In this document: piece after piece, positions 53,300 through 61,770 of the stretch | Layout: every line of letters begins with the position of its first letter | Position numbering within the stretch: the first letter of the stretch is position 1 | Source of the DNA: Cyanobacteria bacterium FACHB-471 | Lineage (GTDB): Bacteria; Cyanobacteriota; Cyanobacteriia; Elainellales; Elainellaceae | Assembly: GCA_014695345.1 (NCBI GenBank) | Contig: JACJOC010000049.1 | Coordinates: 372,001-436,000 of the forward strand | DNA length: 64,000 nucleotides | Direction of reading: 5' to 3' | Notes under the pieces: generated by a model | The model's input: the letters and a program-made list of their open reading frames with translations, nothing else | What the model was told of the DNA's origin: nothing | Database searches by the model: none | Made by a program: the position numbers and the translations under genes

Positions 53300-54220
53300 T
53301 TAACTCAAGGCAGATGGGGCAGGGCAAGTGTAGCTTACAGGTTGACCTGTTGTGGGGTGAACAAATGATAACTGTAGCGCATGAAGATGATAGCCGCAGT
53401 CGCCAGGAATAGGTCTACTGTGTGTCGTCGAGCCTGAATCGGCTAACGCAGAGGATAGGGGAACACCACCAACACCGTATAGTGGGTCGCCTACCAACGG
53501 AAAGCCGCTTGCTGCGAGGTGAATGCGAATTTGGTGGGGTCGCCCTGTGAGAATGGTGACTTCCAGGAGTGTATTGTTTTCGTTGCGTCTAAGGACATGG
53601 CACTCACTATGAGCAGGCAGTCCGTCTGGGGTTGCGGCATACAGGTAGCCCAGCAGAGGATACGGAATCTTGCCAATCGGTTGGGTGATGGTGAAACGAT
53701 CTGGCATGGTCGTTCCACTCGCCAGAGCACGATAGGTTTTACGAATTTGGCGATCGCGCATTTGCTGACTTAGACTGGCTCGTGCAGAGGGCGATCGCGC
53801 CAACAACATTAACCCTGAAGTTCCCCGTCCCAAACGATGAATCGGTACGGGTGGCGAATCTAGATAGCGCTGCTGAAGCTGCCACAGGAGTGTGTTTTGC
53901 AGGAATCCGCCTCCAGGCAAAACGGGCAACCCCGAGGGCTTGGCAATCACCAGTAAGTCTGCATCCTCATGCAGCACAGCAAATTCTAAAGGAACTTCTG
54001 GTTCCTGCCAGGGTGGACGCTGATAAGTGAGTTGATTTCCCGCTTGCAAAACGGCTGCAGCGGTTGTTGGCAATCCGTTGAGCAACACCTGACCTGACAC
54101 AATTCGCTGTTCCCATTCGGTGCGGCTGGAATGTTGATAGCGCTGGGTGTAATAGTCCAACACCGATAGGCTCTCGGTGTCGCGGTTGATGCGATCGCAA
54201 TAAGTCCAGCCTTCGTTCAC
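53300..54220 (-). CDS. RluA family pseudouridine synthase-like protein with HRLG motif
   Basis: A 306-residue RluA-family protein with an N-terminal S4-like segment (QRIVSGQVLLNG, TTAAAVLQAGNQLTYQRPPW) and the synthase core VLHEDADLLVIAKPSGLPVLPGG, then PIHRLGRGTSGLMLLARS and TGRPHQIRIHLA. In the canonical motif HRLDxxTSG the Asp is the catalytic nucleophile; here it is Gly. The same HRLGRGTSG variant is recalled from a plant plastid-type homologue, so it may define a subfamily. It starts at GTG and lies 4 nt upstream of the 2OG oxygenase. Confidence 0.82.
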   Translation of the reverse strand: MNEGWTYCDRINRDTESLSVLDYYTQRYQHSSRTEWEQRIVSGQVLLNGLPTTAAAVLQAGNQLTYQRPPWQEPEVPLEFAVLHEDADLLVIAKPSGLPVLPGGGFLQNTLLWQLQQRYLDSPPVPIHRLGRGTSGLMLLARSPSARASLSQQMRDRQIRKTYRALASGTTMPDRFTITQPIGKIPYPLLGYLYAATPDGLPAHSECHVLRRNENNTLLEVTILTGRPHQIRIHLAASGFPLVGDPLYGVGGVPLSSALADSGSTTHSRPIPGDCGYHLHALQLSFVHPTTGQPVSYTCPAPSALS

Positions 54221-54359
54221 TCAAACAGCCTTCTGACGTTTACCCTGCTTCAACCATTTTTAACGTTCTAGACTACCTAATTTTACCGCCTTGCCTATAT
54301 TCTGATAAGCAGTGCATCGGGCTAGTCACATTAAATACCGTCATTTTGAGGTTGCCAGA

Positions 54360-57300
54360 ATGCGTCATAGCGCGAGTGAAAGGAATGGAAGACTAGAATT
54401 TGCGCGTGTTTTGGCGATCGCCACCAGCATTATTATTTCTACCGGAGGGATAGTTGGCGATCGCGTTCTGGCTCAAATTACACCCGATAGCAGCTTAGGT
54501 TCTGAAAATTCTCAGATTTTCCGCGATGCCTCTGGTCGGCTGATTAACATTGGCGGCGGCGCGGCTCGAGGCGCAAATCTATTTCACAGTTTTACAGAAT
54601 TCAACGTGGGCGGACGGCAGCAGGTTTATTTCACCAACCCGGTTGGAATCGAAAATATTCTCAGTCGCGTCACCGGAAATGACCCTTCCGAGATTTTAGG
54701 TACACTGGGGGTCAACGGCAATGCCAACCTGTTTTTGCTCAACCCCAACGGCATCCTGTTTGGACGGAATGCCCGTCTGGATATTGCAGGTTCTTTTGTT
54801 GCCACCACTGCCGATCGCTTCTCCTTCAACAACGGATTGGAGTTCAGCGCAGTTGATCCAGAATTGCCGCCACTCCTGACGGTCACGTTAAATCCAGGTG
54901 TGCAGTTGGGTAGAAGCGTTGCAGGCGGCACGATCACCAACCGAGGCAGCTTAACTGTCGGGCAAGATCTGTCACTCATTGCAGAAACTCTAAACCTGAG
55001 CGGACAACTTCAGGCAGGTAAAACACTCACTTTGCGAGCGTTAGATACCGTATGGATACACGATCGCCCCAGTCAACCCTTCCTTGCTTCAGCAGGGGGA
55101 AATTTGCAGGTACAGGGCGATCGCCGAGTCAACATCTTTGCACTCAATCACTCCAACAGCGGTTTTTTTGCAGGTGAAGATTTAGTGTTACGCTCTGCCA
55201 ATTCCGTTCAGGGAGACGCTCACTATACCGCAGGCAATAACTTCCGCATTGAACAGTTAAATGGGCAGATGGGCAGTTTATCCAGCCCCTACGATCCAGT
55301 CATTCGAGCCAATGGAAATGTAAGTTTTACCAGCTACACAGGTGCCTCTCTACACATCTTTGCAGGCGGCGCAGTAAACATCGGCAGGGTTGAAATTACG
55401 GGTGCAGATGCAACCAATTCAGTTAATGAAACGGTAGTTCTCTCGGACGGCTCCACTTTACAGGTCAATGGTGCGGCGCAGCCTTCGCTGGATATCCGTG
55501 CAGGCACCACGGCAGTTGGAACTCCTTTAGGCGTGACAGGAATACCCTCTCCTACAGGGTTAAACTCATCTACTGCTACATCAGCCAACATCACTATTGG
55601 CGAAATTGTCCTGAATCAACCTGACGGATTGATTTTTCTCACTAATCAATATCAGCCCAACAACTCACTCAATGGCACGATTGAGATCGGATTTATTGAT
55701 GCGATCGCCCCAACCCTCGCCAGTTCCGTCACTGTAGATACTCGTAGTGGGATTGTTCTAAATAATGTTGTAGATGTATCTGGAGTCGATCCAGCGACAA
55801 ACTTTATCACGGGTGATGGCGGTAATGTGACATTTCTAGCGGCTGGTGATATCCGCTTGAATGAAGGGGCTGCCATCTTATCGGAGGGGCTATTAGGGGG
55901 AAATATTCAACTCAACAGTGAAGGCGCACTCACGATTCGTGGCACTGGCGACTCTACCACTTTTGCGATCGCCAGCAACACGTTTACAGATGTAGCTGGA
56001 GCAAGCAGCGGTGATATTGAAATTACGGCTCAGTCCCTTTCTAGCACTAACGCTGGAAACATCGCCGCAATCACCTTTGGTGCTGGAGAAGCCGGAAACA
56101 TCACAATCAACACCGATGACTTTGTCTCCCTCAACAACAGTGAGATCGTTAGTGTTGTTGAACTAGGAGCAACAGGTAGCGGTGGTGATATCAATGTGAT
56201 AACGCGATCGCTCTCCCTCAGCAACGTTTCAGGCTTAGTGGCAGTCACACTTGCGGATGGACAGGCCGGAAATGTCAATATCTTCGCTAGCGAATCCACT
56301 TCGCTCAATGACAGCCAAATCGCCAGCTTTGTCAATCCTGAAGCAACCGGACAGGGAGGCAGCCTAAATCTCAACACCCAATCTCTTCTCGTCACCAATG
56401 GCGCTCAGGTCAACGCTAATACTCTGGGGCTAGGAGATGCGGGGCAAGTCAGAATCAATGCGGCTGACTCCATTGTTTTAGATGGCATCAGTGCAAATGG
56501 AACTGTGAGTGGTGTGTTTAGCAATGTCTTTAATGAAAGAGATGAAGCTGGAAACATCGTTGGACTAACAGAGGGAAATGGCGGCAATATTGATATCACG
56601 ACGCGATCGCTCTCCGTTCTGAATGGCGCTCAAATCAACGCCAGCACTGAAGGTAGAGGCGATGCAGGCAATATTAATCTTGATGCCAACTCCGTTCTCG
56701 TCACGGGAAGTGGGTTTGACAGTTTTCAAAACATTTTTTCTCCCAGTGCAATCGTGAGTGAAGTGTTGTTTGACGCAGACGGCGCAGGCGGCGATATTGG
56801 AGTAAACGCAGCCAATCTTGAAGTGTCCGATAGCGGTCGAATTAGCGCCAGTACCGATGGTTTTGGTAATGCTGGAAGTTTAGATCTAGATATTACCGAT
56901 TCTGTTACCCTAACAGGTGCAACCAGCGGACTTTTTGCAGATACCATTGCAGGCTCTAGTGGCAATGGCGGCAGCATTTTTCTCACTAGTCGTCAGGTGC
57001 TGATTCAAGACGGGGCAAGCATCGCAGTGGGCAGCGAAGGATTTGGCGTTGGCGGCAATATTCAACTTGAAGGCAACTCGCTATTTCTCAACAGGGGCTT
57101 AATTTCTGCTCGAACTGCCAGCACTACAGGGGGCAACATCACCCTGAATTTGGCAGATACAGTTGTGTTGCGCCGTGAAAGTGAGATTTCCACTACCGCA
57201 GGCACGGCACAGGCAGGCGGAGATGGCGGCAACATCACAATCAACACAGACTTTTTGGCGGCAGTGGCTTCTGAAAACAGCGATATCACCGCCAATGCGT

Positions 57301-57830
57301 TTCAGGGACAAGGCGGCAACATCAACATCACGGCGATCGGCGTGTTTGGCATTGCTCCCCGCGAATCGCAGACCGAACTCAGCGACATCACCGCCAGTTC
57401 AGAGTTTGGCGTAGACGGTGTAATCGAGATTAACCGCCCTGATGTAGACCCGAGTCGCGGCACCGCAGAACTGCCCGCTGATGTAGTGGATGCCTCCCGT
57501 CTCGTCGCCCAGGGTTGCTCAGCCGGAAATACAGCGATCGCCAACCAGATCGGTGAATTTACGATCACTGGACGGGGTGGCTTACCTCCCAGCCCTACCG
57601 AGCAACTCAACAGCGACGCAATTCTGGCAGATTGGGAAACGCTGGAAGAACCCACCAACCTTTCAACCACAAGTTCACCCATTCCCCCGACCCATTCTGC
57701 ATCAGCCTCCACGGAATTGGTAGAAGCTCAAGGCTGGGCGATCGCCTCCAATGGTCAACTCATCCTCACCGCCCAAGCAACCGCGGTTCCTCATTCTCCC
57801 TGGGTTAATTCTGCGACCTGTCGGTCATAG
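54360..57830 (+). CDS. Two-partner secretion exoprotein (filamentous hemagglutinin N-terminal domain)
   Basis: A 1156-residue TpsA protein secreted across the outer membrane by TpsB. A signal peptide (LAIATSIIISTGGIVGDRVLAQ) is followed by the TPS domain: SENSQIFRDASGRLINIGGG, FHSFTEFNVGGRQQVYFTNP and the diagnostic NANLFLLNPNGILFGRNARL. The rest is a long right-handed beta helix of FHA-type repeats (N-A-G-x-I-x-I patterns), ending in a C-terminal non-repeat tail with a Cys pair. ATG 54360 follows GAGG with good spacing; a GTG 48 nt upstream is rejected. It is probably a surface adhesin. Confidence 0.92.
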   Translation: MRHSASERNGRLEFARVLAIATSIIISTGGIVGDRVLAQITPDSSLGSENSQIFRDASGRLINIGGGAARGANLFHSFTEFNVGGRQQVYFTNPVGIENILSRVTGNDPSEILGTLGVNGNANLFLLNPNGILFGRNARLDIAGSFVATTADRFSFNNGLEFSAVDPELPPLLTVTLNPGVQLGRSVAGGTITNRGSLTVGQDLSLIAETLNLSGQLQAGKTLTLRALDTVWIHDRPSQPFLASAGGNLQVQGDRRVNIFALNHSNSGFFAGEDLVLRSANSVQGDAHYTAGNNFRIEQLNGQMGSLSSPYDPVIRANGNVSFTSYTGASLHIFAGGAVNIGRVEITGADATNSVNETVVLSDGSTLQVNGAAQPSLDIRAGTTAVGTPLGVTGIPSPTGLNSSTATSANITIGEIVLNQPDGLIFLTNQYQPNNSLNGTIEIGFIDAIAPTLASSVTVDTRSGIVLNNVVDVSGVDPATNFITGDGGNVTFLAAGDIRLNEGAAILSEGLLGGNIQLNSEGALTIRGTGDSTTFAIASNTFTDVAGASSGDIEITAQSLSSTNAGNIAAITFGAGEAGNITINTDDFVSLNNSEIVSVVELGATGSGGDINVITRSLSLSNVSGLVAVTLADGQAGNVNIFASESTSLNDSQIASFVNPEATGQGGSLNLNTQSLLVTNGAQVNANTLGLGDAGQVRINAADSIVLDGISANGTVSGVFSNVFNERDEAGNIVGLTEGNGGNIDITTRSLSVLNGAQINASTEGRGDAGNINLDANSVLVTGSGFDSFQNIFSPSAIVSEVLFDADGAGGDIGVNAANLEVSDSGRISASTDGFGNAGSLDLDITDSVTLTGATSGLFADTIAGSSGNGGSIFLTSRQVLIQDGASIAVGSEGFGVGGNIQLEGNSLFLNRGLISARTASTTGGNITLNLADTVVLRRESEISTTAGTAQAGGDGGNITINTDFLAAVASENSDITANAFQGQGGNINITAIGVFGIAPRESQTELSDITASSEFGVDGVIEINRPDVDPSRGTAELPADVVDASRLVAQGCSAGNTAIANQIGEFTITGRGGLPPSPTEQLNSDAILADWETLEEPTNLSTTSSPIPPTHSASASTELVEAQGWAIASNGQLILTAQATAVPHSPWVNSATCRS

Positions 57831-58260
57831 GAATTTGGGATTTGGGAATTAGCAAAGATTTACCCAACCCCCAACCTCTAACTCATAAGCTCCGACGTTT
57901 ACGAAAGCTTTAAAGGAACGAAGTCAATTGTAGTCTTTCGCTGAAGCTCAGTATTAACACTGGAACATGTTGTGAAAATGACGTAGAAATGCAATATGTG
58001 AATCCGTGTATACGGCAATAGGCTTCTGCATTTACCGCTTCAGTTTTTTAATTTTTCTGGCAGGCGATCGCCCAATTGCATCGTTTCGCCAAGCAAACGC
58101 AACCCCATACGAAAAACAGACTTTGACCTAAAGCGTTAACTGACAGCGCTTTTTGATATCTATTGCTGCGATCGCCCTTCGTCTGGCAGATGGCATCGGA
58201 TTGGTGCGTTTGCTCATCCACATTTTATCTCCTCTCTTCATCCTGTTAAGGAGCTTTACC
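57831..58260. other. Intergenic region before the lectin gene
   Basis: About 430 nt with a GTTAAGGAG ribosome site at the right end. An in-frame extension of the lectin gene to a TTG at 58153 is unlikely. No RNA gene or repeat recognised. Confidence 0.5.
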
Positions 58261-59718
58261 GTGAGAAAACGCGACATAGTTAAAGTGGCGATCGCCACAA
58301 CGGGTACAACGGTGGGACTCGTCGCACTCCCTACATCCGCCGAAGCAGTCACCTTTGACTTCCGCGACTTTTTTGATACCTCAAGCCTGACGCTTAACGG
58401 CAATGCGACAGTAGTAGACAATGTTCTACAGCTAACCCCTGAACTTCAAAGTCAAAGAGGTAGTGCGTTCCTGTCCAATCCCTTTAGCATTACGGCAGAT
58501 ACTTCCTTCTCAACTCGCTTCGACTTCTCCATTACGGGCGAGGGAGACGATAATTTTGGCAGCGGCGATGGCTTTACCTTTATGGTTCACAACGACCCAA
58601 GGGGCAGCAACGCTTTGGGCGTAGGCGGAGGTGGGTTAGGTTATAGTGGCATCTCGCCCAGTGTGGCGGTAGAGTTTGATACTTATGTTAATTCTGCAGT
58701 GGGTGATCCAGGAAGTGTGGGTGGTTCCTCATCTAACGATCATGTTGGCATAAACACCAATGGCTCAGTGAGATCTTTAAACCTGATTACCCTTCCAGAA
58801 TCTTTTAACTTTGATCAGGCAGGAACATTTACAGCCAACATCAACTACAACGGACTCACTAACCTTCTTGATATCGTCATTGCCAATGATGAGGCTCCTC
58901 TGCAACAGCTTAGTAGCACCATTGATCTGTTTGATCTAGTCGGTTCACAAGCCTACTTCGGCTTCAGCGCAGGAACTGGCTCAGCGACAAACACTCACAG
59001 CATTCTCAACTGGACACTAGATACCGATGTGGCACCCGTTCCGGAACCCACCGAACGCACATTTGAATTTTCAGGGACTTTTGGCGAAGATGTCTTCGAC
59101 ACCTTTGAAACTTTCAATGGTGACACTTTTACTGGATCATTTTCCTTCTTCACCAACACGCCCGACTTAAATAATGCAGTTGGACGAGGCACCTACGCTT
59201 TAACGGATGTCAAACTCACCATATTTGATGATGAGAGCGGCGACGAAACAGATCTGATATTTGGCGAGACAACCGAGGCATTTATAGATTTAGACAGCTA
59301 TATCCTTCGGGTACGTCCGGCAAGGGTAATTCGTCGCAGGGCTCCCAGGAGAACATCGTTTGCACTCCCACTCACAGCAAACGAAAATTCAAACTCTCGA
59401 ACTTGTATAGCTGACACTGAGCCTGACTGGGCGAGTTTCGTGCTGACTTTTGATGATAATTTGGAAAACCCAGATGTGCCGCCTACCCGACCCCCTCAAG
59501 GTAATTTAGTGCCGAGCCAGTCCTTCTTCGAGTTCTTTGGAGAACTGTCTGGTCCGGACGATCTGTGCTTGATTGATCGAGTAGAAGTCGTTGAAGTGGA
59601 CGTGACCGATCCAGACGCAGAGCCAGAACCCGTACCAGAGCCAGGAACCGCTTTGGGCTTAGGCGTGTTAGGTCTGGGCTGGGGTTTAAGGAAGCGGTTT
59701 GGACGCGCCAAGGGCTAA
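58261..59718 (+). CDS. L-type (legume) lectin-domain protein with PEP-CTERM sorting signal
   Basis: A 485-residue exported protein. The GTG start follows TTAAGGAG and gives MRKRDIVKVAIATTGTTVGL, a signal peptide cleaved near AEAVTF. An L-type lectin domain spans roughly 25-250 (FTFMVHNDPRGSNALG, VAVEFDTYVN, ADNSQ-like tail with INYNG). A second, unrecognised beta-rich region (about 270-450) precedes the C-terminal PEP-CTERM: PEPGTALGLGVLGLGWGLRKRF. Exosortase should process it. It lies between the TpsA and TpsB genes. Confidence 0.85.
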   Translation: MRKRDIVKVAIATTGTTVGLVALPTSAEAVTFDFRDFFDTSSLTLNGNATVVDNVLQLTPELQSQRGSAFLSNPFSITADTSFSTRFDFSITGEGDDNFGSGDGFTFMVHNDPRGSNALGVGGGGLGYSGISPSVAVEFDTYVNSAVGDPGSVGGSSSNDHVGINTNGSVRSLNLITLPESFNFDQAGTFTANINYNGLTNLLDIVIANDEAPLQQLSSTIDLFDLVGSQAYFGFSAGTGSATNTHSILNWTLDTDVAPVPEPTERTFEFSGTFGEDVFDTFETFNGDTFTGSFSFFTNTPDLNNAVGRGTYALTDVKLTIFDDESGDETDLIFGETTEAFIDLDSYILRVRPARVIRRRAPRRTSFALPLTANENSNSRTCIADTEPDWASFVLTFDDNLENPDVPPTRPPQGNLVPSQSFFEFFGELSGPDDLCLIDRVEVVEVDVTDPDAEPEPVPEPGTALGLGVLGLGWGLRKRFGRAKG

Positions 59719-59859
59719 TCAACAGCTATTGCCATCGCTGCAGCTTAAGAACACCAAAATTCTTACCTCCTCCCTCTATACGAACTCTGCCTTCCGCGTT
59801 TATTCTGATAGCGATGGTACTGAGGTTCATTTAAATACTGGGAAGCAGTGGGAGGGAAA

Positions 59860-61770
59860 ATGCCTCGCAGCGGTTGGCAATGGCGATCGCACTACCTCAG
59901 CGGTCTGGCGTTTGTTGTAGTGGGAACCACTTCAATTGAGCTATCTGAAGCAGGTCATCCTATTCGGCTAAATTTTGCTGCGCGGGCGATCGCCCAGGTA
60001 ATTCCCGATACTTCAGCAAAAGCTGAGTTACCCAAAGCAAATTCCTTCCCCCCTCAAGAGGGGAAACCAGAATTTTGGCTTCCTTCTCTCAACGAAGAAG
60101 AGTTGGAGACGAGGGTAAATGATGCCCATCAGCCGATCGAGTTAGCCCAGGTTCCTGAGCCACCTTCCGTGGAACCGTTACCTGAACCTGAGCCGCTTCC
60201 ACTCCTGCCGCCGCCCGAAGAGTTACTAGAAACACCTCCCGCGCCTGCCCCCGATGAGCTACCGGGAGAATTGCCAGAAACAATCACGGTTAGTGCTTTT
60301 GAGGTGGTTGGCAGCACCGTTTTTGATGAAGAAACGCTGGCGGCTGCAACTGAGCCTTTTACCAATCGCCCCATTTCCTTTGCCGAATTGCTTCAGGCAC
60401 GCTCGGCAGTGACACAACTGTATATTGACGCGGGTTACGTCACCTCTGGGGCACTGATTCCACCTCAGACCTTAGAGGATGGAGTCGTAACCATTCAGGT
60501 GATTGAAGGCAGCCTCGAAGAGATTGTCGTAACCGGAAATCGCCGTCTCAACTCCAGCTACGTCAGAGAACGATTGGAGCTGGCAGCTGAGCCACCGCTC
60601 AACGTTCCTCGATTGCTAGAAGGACTGCAACTACTGCAACTTGACCCGCTCATTCAAAACATTTCAGCAGAACTATCGGCGGGTTTGCGTCCGGGCACCA
60701 GTCTGCTTCAGGTGGAAGTGACAGAGGCAGACACCTTTGGGGTGCAGCTAGCGTTAGATAATGGGCGATCGCCCACCGTTGGCAGCGTTCGCCGTCGTAT
60801 CCAGGTGAGTGAGGCAAATTTACTTGGCTTGGGCGATGGCTTGAGCATTGGCTACAGCAACACTGAAGGTAGCGATGGACTGGATGCCAACTATACATTG
60901 CCGCTAAATCCTCATAACGGCACGCTCAACTTCAGCTATGGCACTACTTCTAGCGAAGTGATCGAAGATCCGTTTAACTTTCTCGATATTCAGTCAGAGT
61001 CGCGCTACTACGAAATTACCTACCGCCAACCGCTCACCCTCACGCCAACTGAAGAATTTGCCCTGAGCCTGACCGCCTCTCGCCGTGAAAGTGAGAGCGA
61101 ATTTTTGGAAGAACTGATCGGAGAACCACTTCCTTTTCCTTCTCTAGGGGCAGACGAGCAGGGAAGGACCCGGGTTTCAGCTCTGCGATTTTCCCAAGAA
61201 TGGACGCGCCAGGAGAGCCGTCAGGTGTGGGCAGCGCGATCGCAATTTAGCCTGGGACTGGATGCGCTTGACTCCACCATTAACGAAAATGCACCCGATA
61301 GTCGCTTTTTTACCTGGCGAGGACAGGGGCAATATGTGCGGTTGCTGGCACCTGACACGCTGCTGCTGGTGCGGGCAGACATTCAGCTTGCAGATGAGGG
61401 TGTAGTGCCGCTGGAGCAGTTTGGCATCGGTGGTCAGCAAACCGTGCGGGGCTATCGGCAAGATTTTCTACTTACTGACAACGGCGCGCTGTTGTCGGCG
61501 GAGGTGCGTCTGCCCATTTGGAGAGTTCGCGACATCGACGGACTGCTGCAAGTGGTGCCATTTTTCGACATCGGCACGGGTTGGAATTCGGGGAGTGAAG
61601 ATCCCGATCCGAATACACTGATTGGCTTGGGTGCAGGTTTGCAGTGGCGGCAGGGCGATCGCTTTACCGCTCGGATTGATTTTGGGCTTCCGCTGGTTTC
61701 AGTTGACTCTAGGGACGTTACATGGCAGGAAAGCGGGATTTATTTTTCGATCGTTTACACGCCGTTTTGA
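59860..61770 (+). CDS. TpsB outer-membrane transporter (ShlB/FhaC/HecB family)
   Basis: A 636-residue outer-membrane beta-barrel that exports the TpsA protein. After a signal region (about 1-40) and a Pro/Glu-rich linker (PEPEPLPLLPPPEELL), a POTRA domain begins at ITVSAFEVVGSTVFDEETL, a second at GSLEEIVVTGNRRLNSSYV, and the barrel fills the C-terminus with QFGIGGQQTVRGYRQD as the L6 VRGY/F motif that plugs the pore. GGAGGG precedes the ATG; a GTG 12 nt upstream is an alternative. It serves the TpsA at 54360. Confidence 0.92.
   Translation: MPRSGWQWRSHYLSGLAFVVVGTTSIELSEAGHPIRLNFAARAIAQVIPDTSAKAELPKANSFPPQEGKPEFWLPSLNEEELETRVNDAHQPIELAQVPEPPSVEPLPEPEPLPLLPPPEELLETPPAPAPDELPGELPETITVSAFEVVGSTVFDEETLAAATEPFTNRPISFAELLQARSAVTQLYIDAGYVTSGALIPPQTLEDGVVTIQVIEGSLEEIVVTGNRRLNSSYVRERLELAAEPPLNVPRLLEGLQLLQLDPLIQNISAELSAGLRPGTSLLQVEVTEADTFGVQLALDNGRSPTVGSVRRRIQVSEANLLGLGDGLSIGYSNTEGSDGLDANYTLPLNPHNGTLNFSYGTTSSEVIEDPFNFLDIQSESRYYEITYRQPLTLTPTEEFALSLTASRRESESEFLEELIGEPLPFPSLGADEQGRTRVSALRFSQEWTRQESRQVWAARSQFSLGLDALDSTINENAPDSRFFTWRGQGQYVRLLAPDTLLLVRADIQLADEGVVPLEQFGIGGQQTVRGYRQDFLLTDNGALLSAEVRLPIWRVRDIDGLLQVVPFFDIGTGWNSGSEDPDPNTLIGLGAGLQWRQGDRFTARIDFGLPLVSVDSRDVTWQESGIYFSIVYTPF

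Noticed and set aside
57302-57712. 136-aa minus-strand ORF, with several other antisense ORFs over 54.6-57.7 kb
   Set aside because: All are shadows of the repetitive TpsA beta-helix codons.
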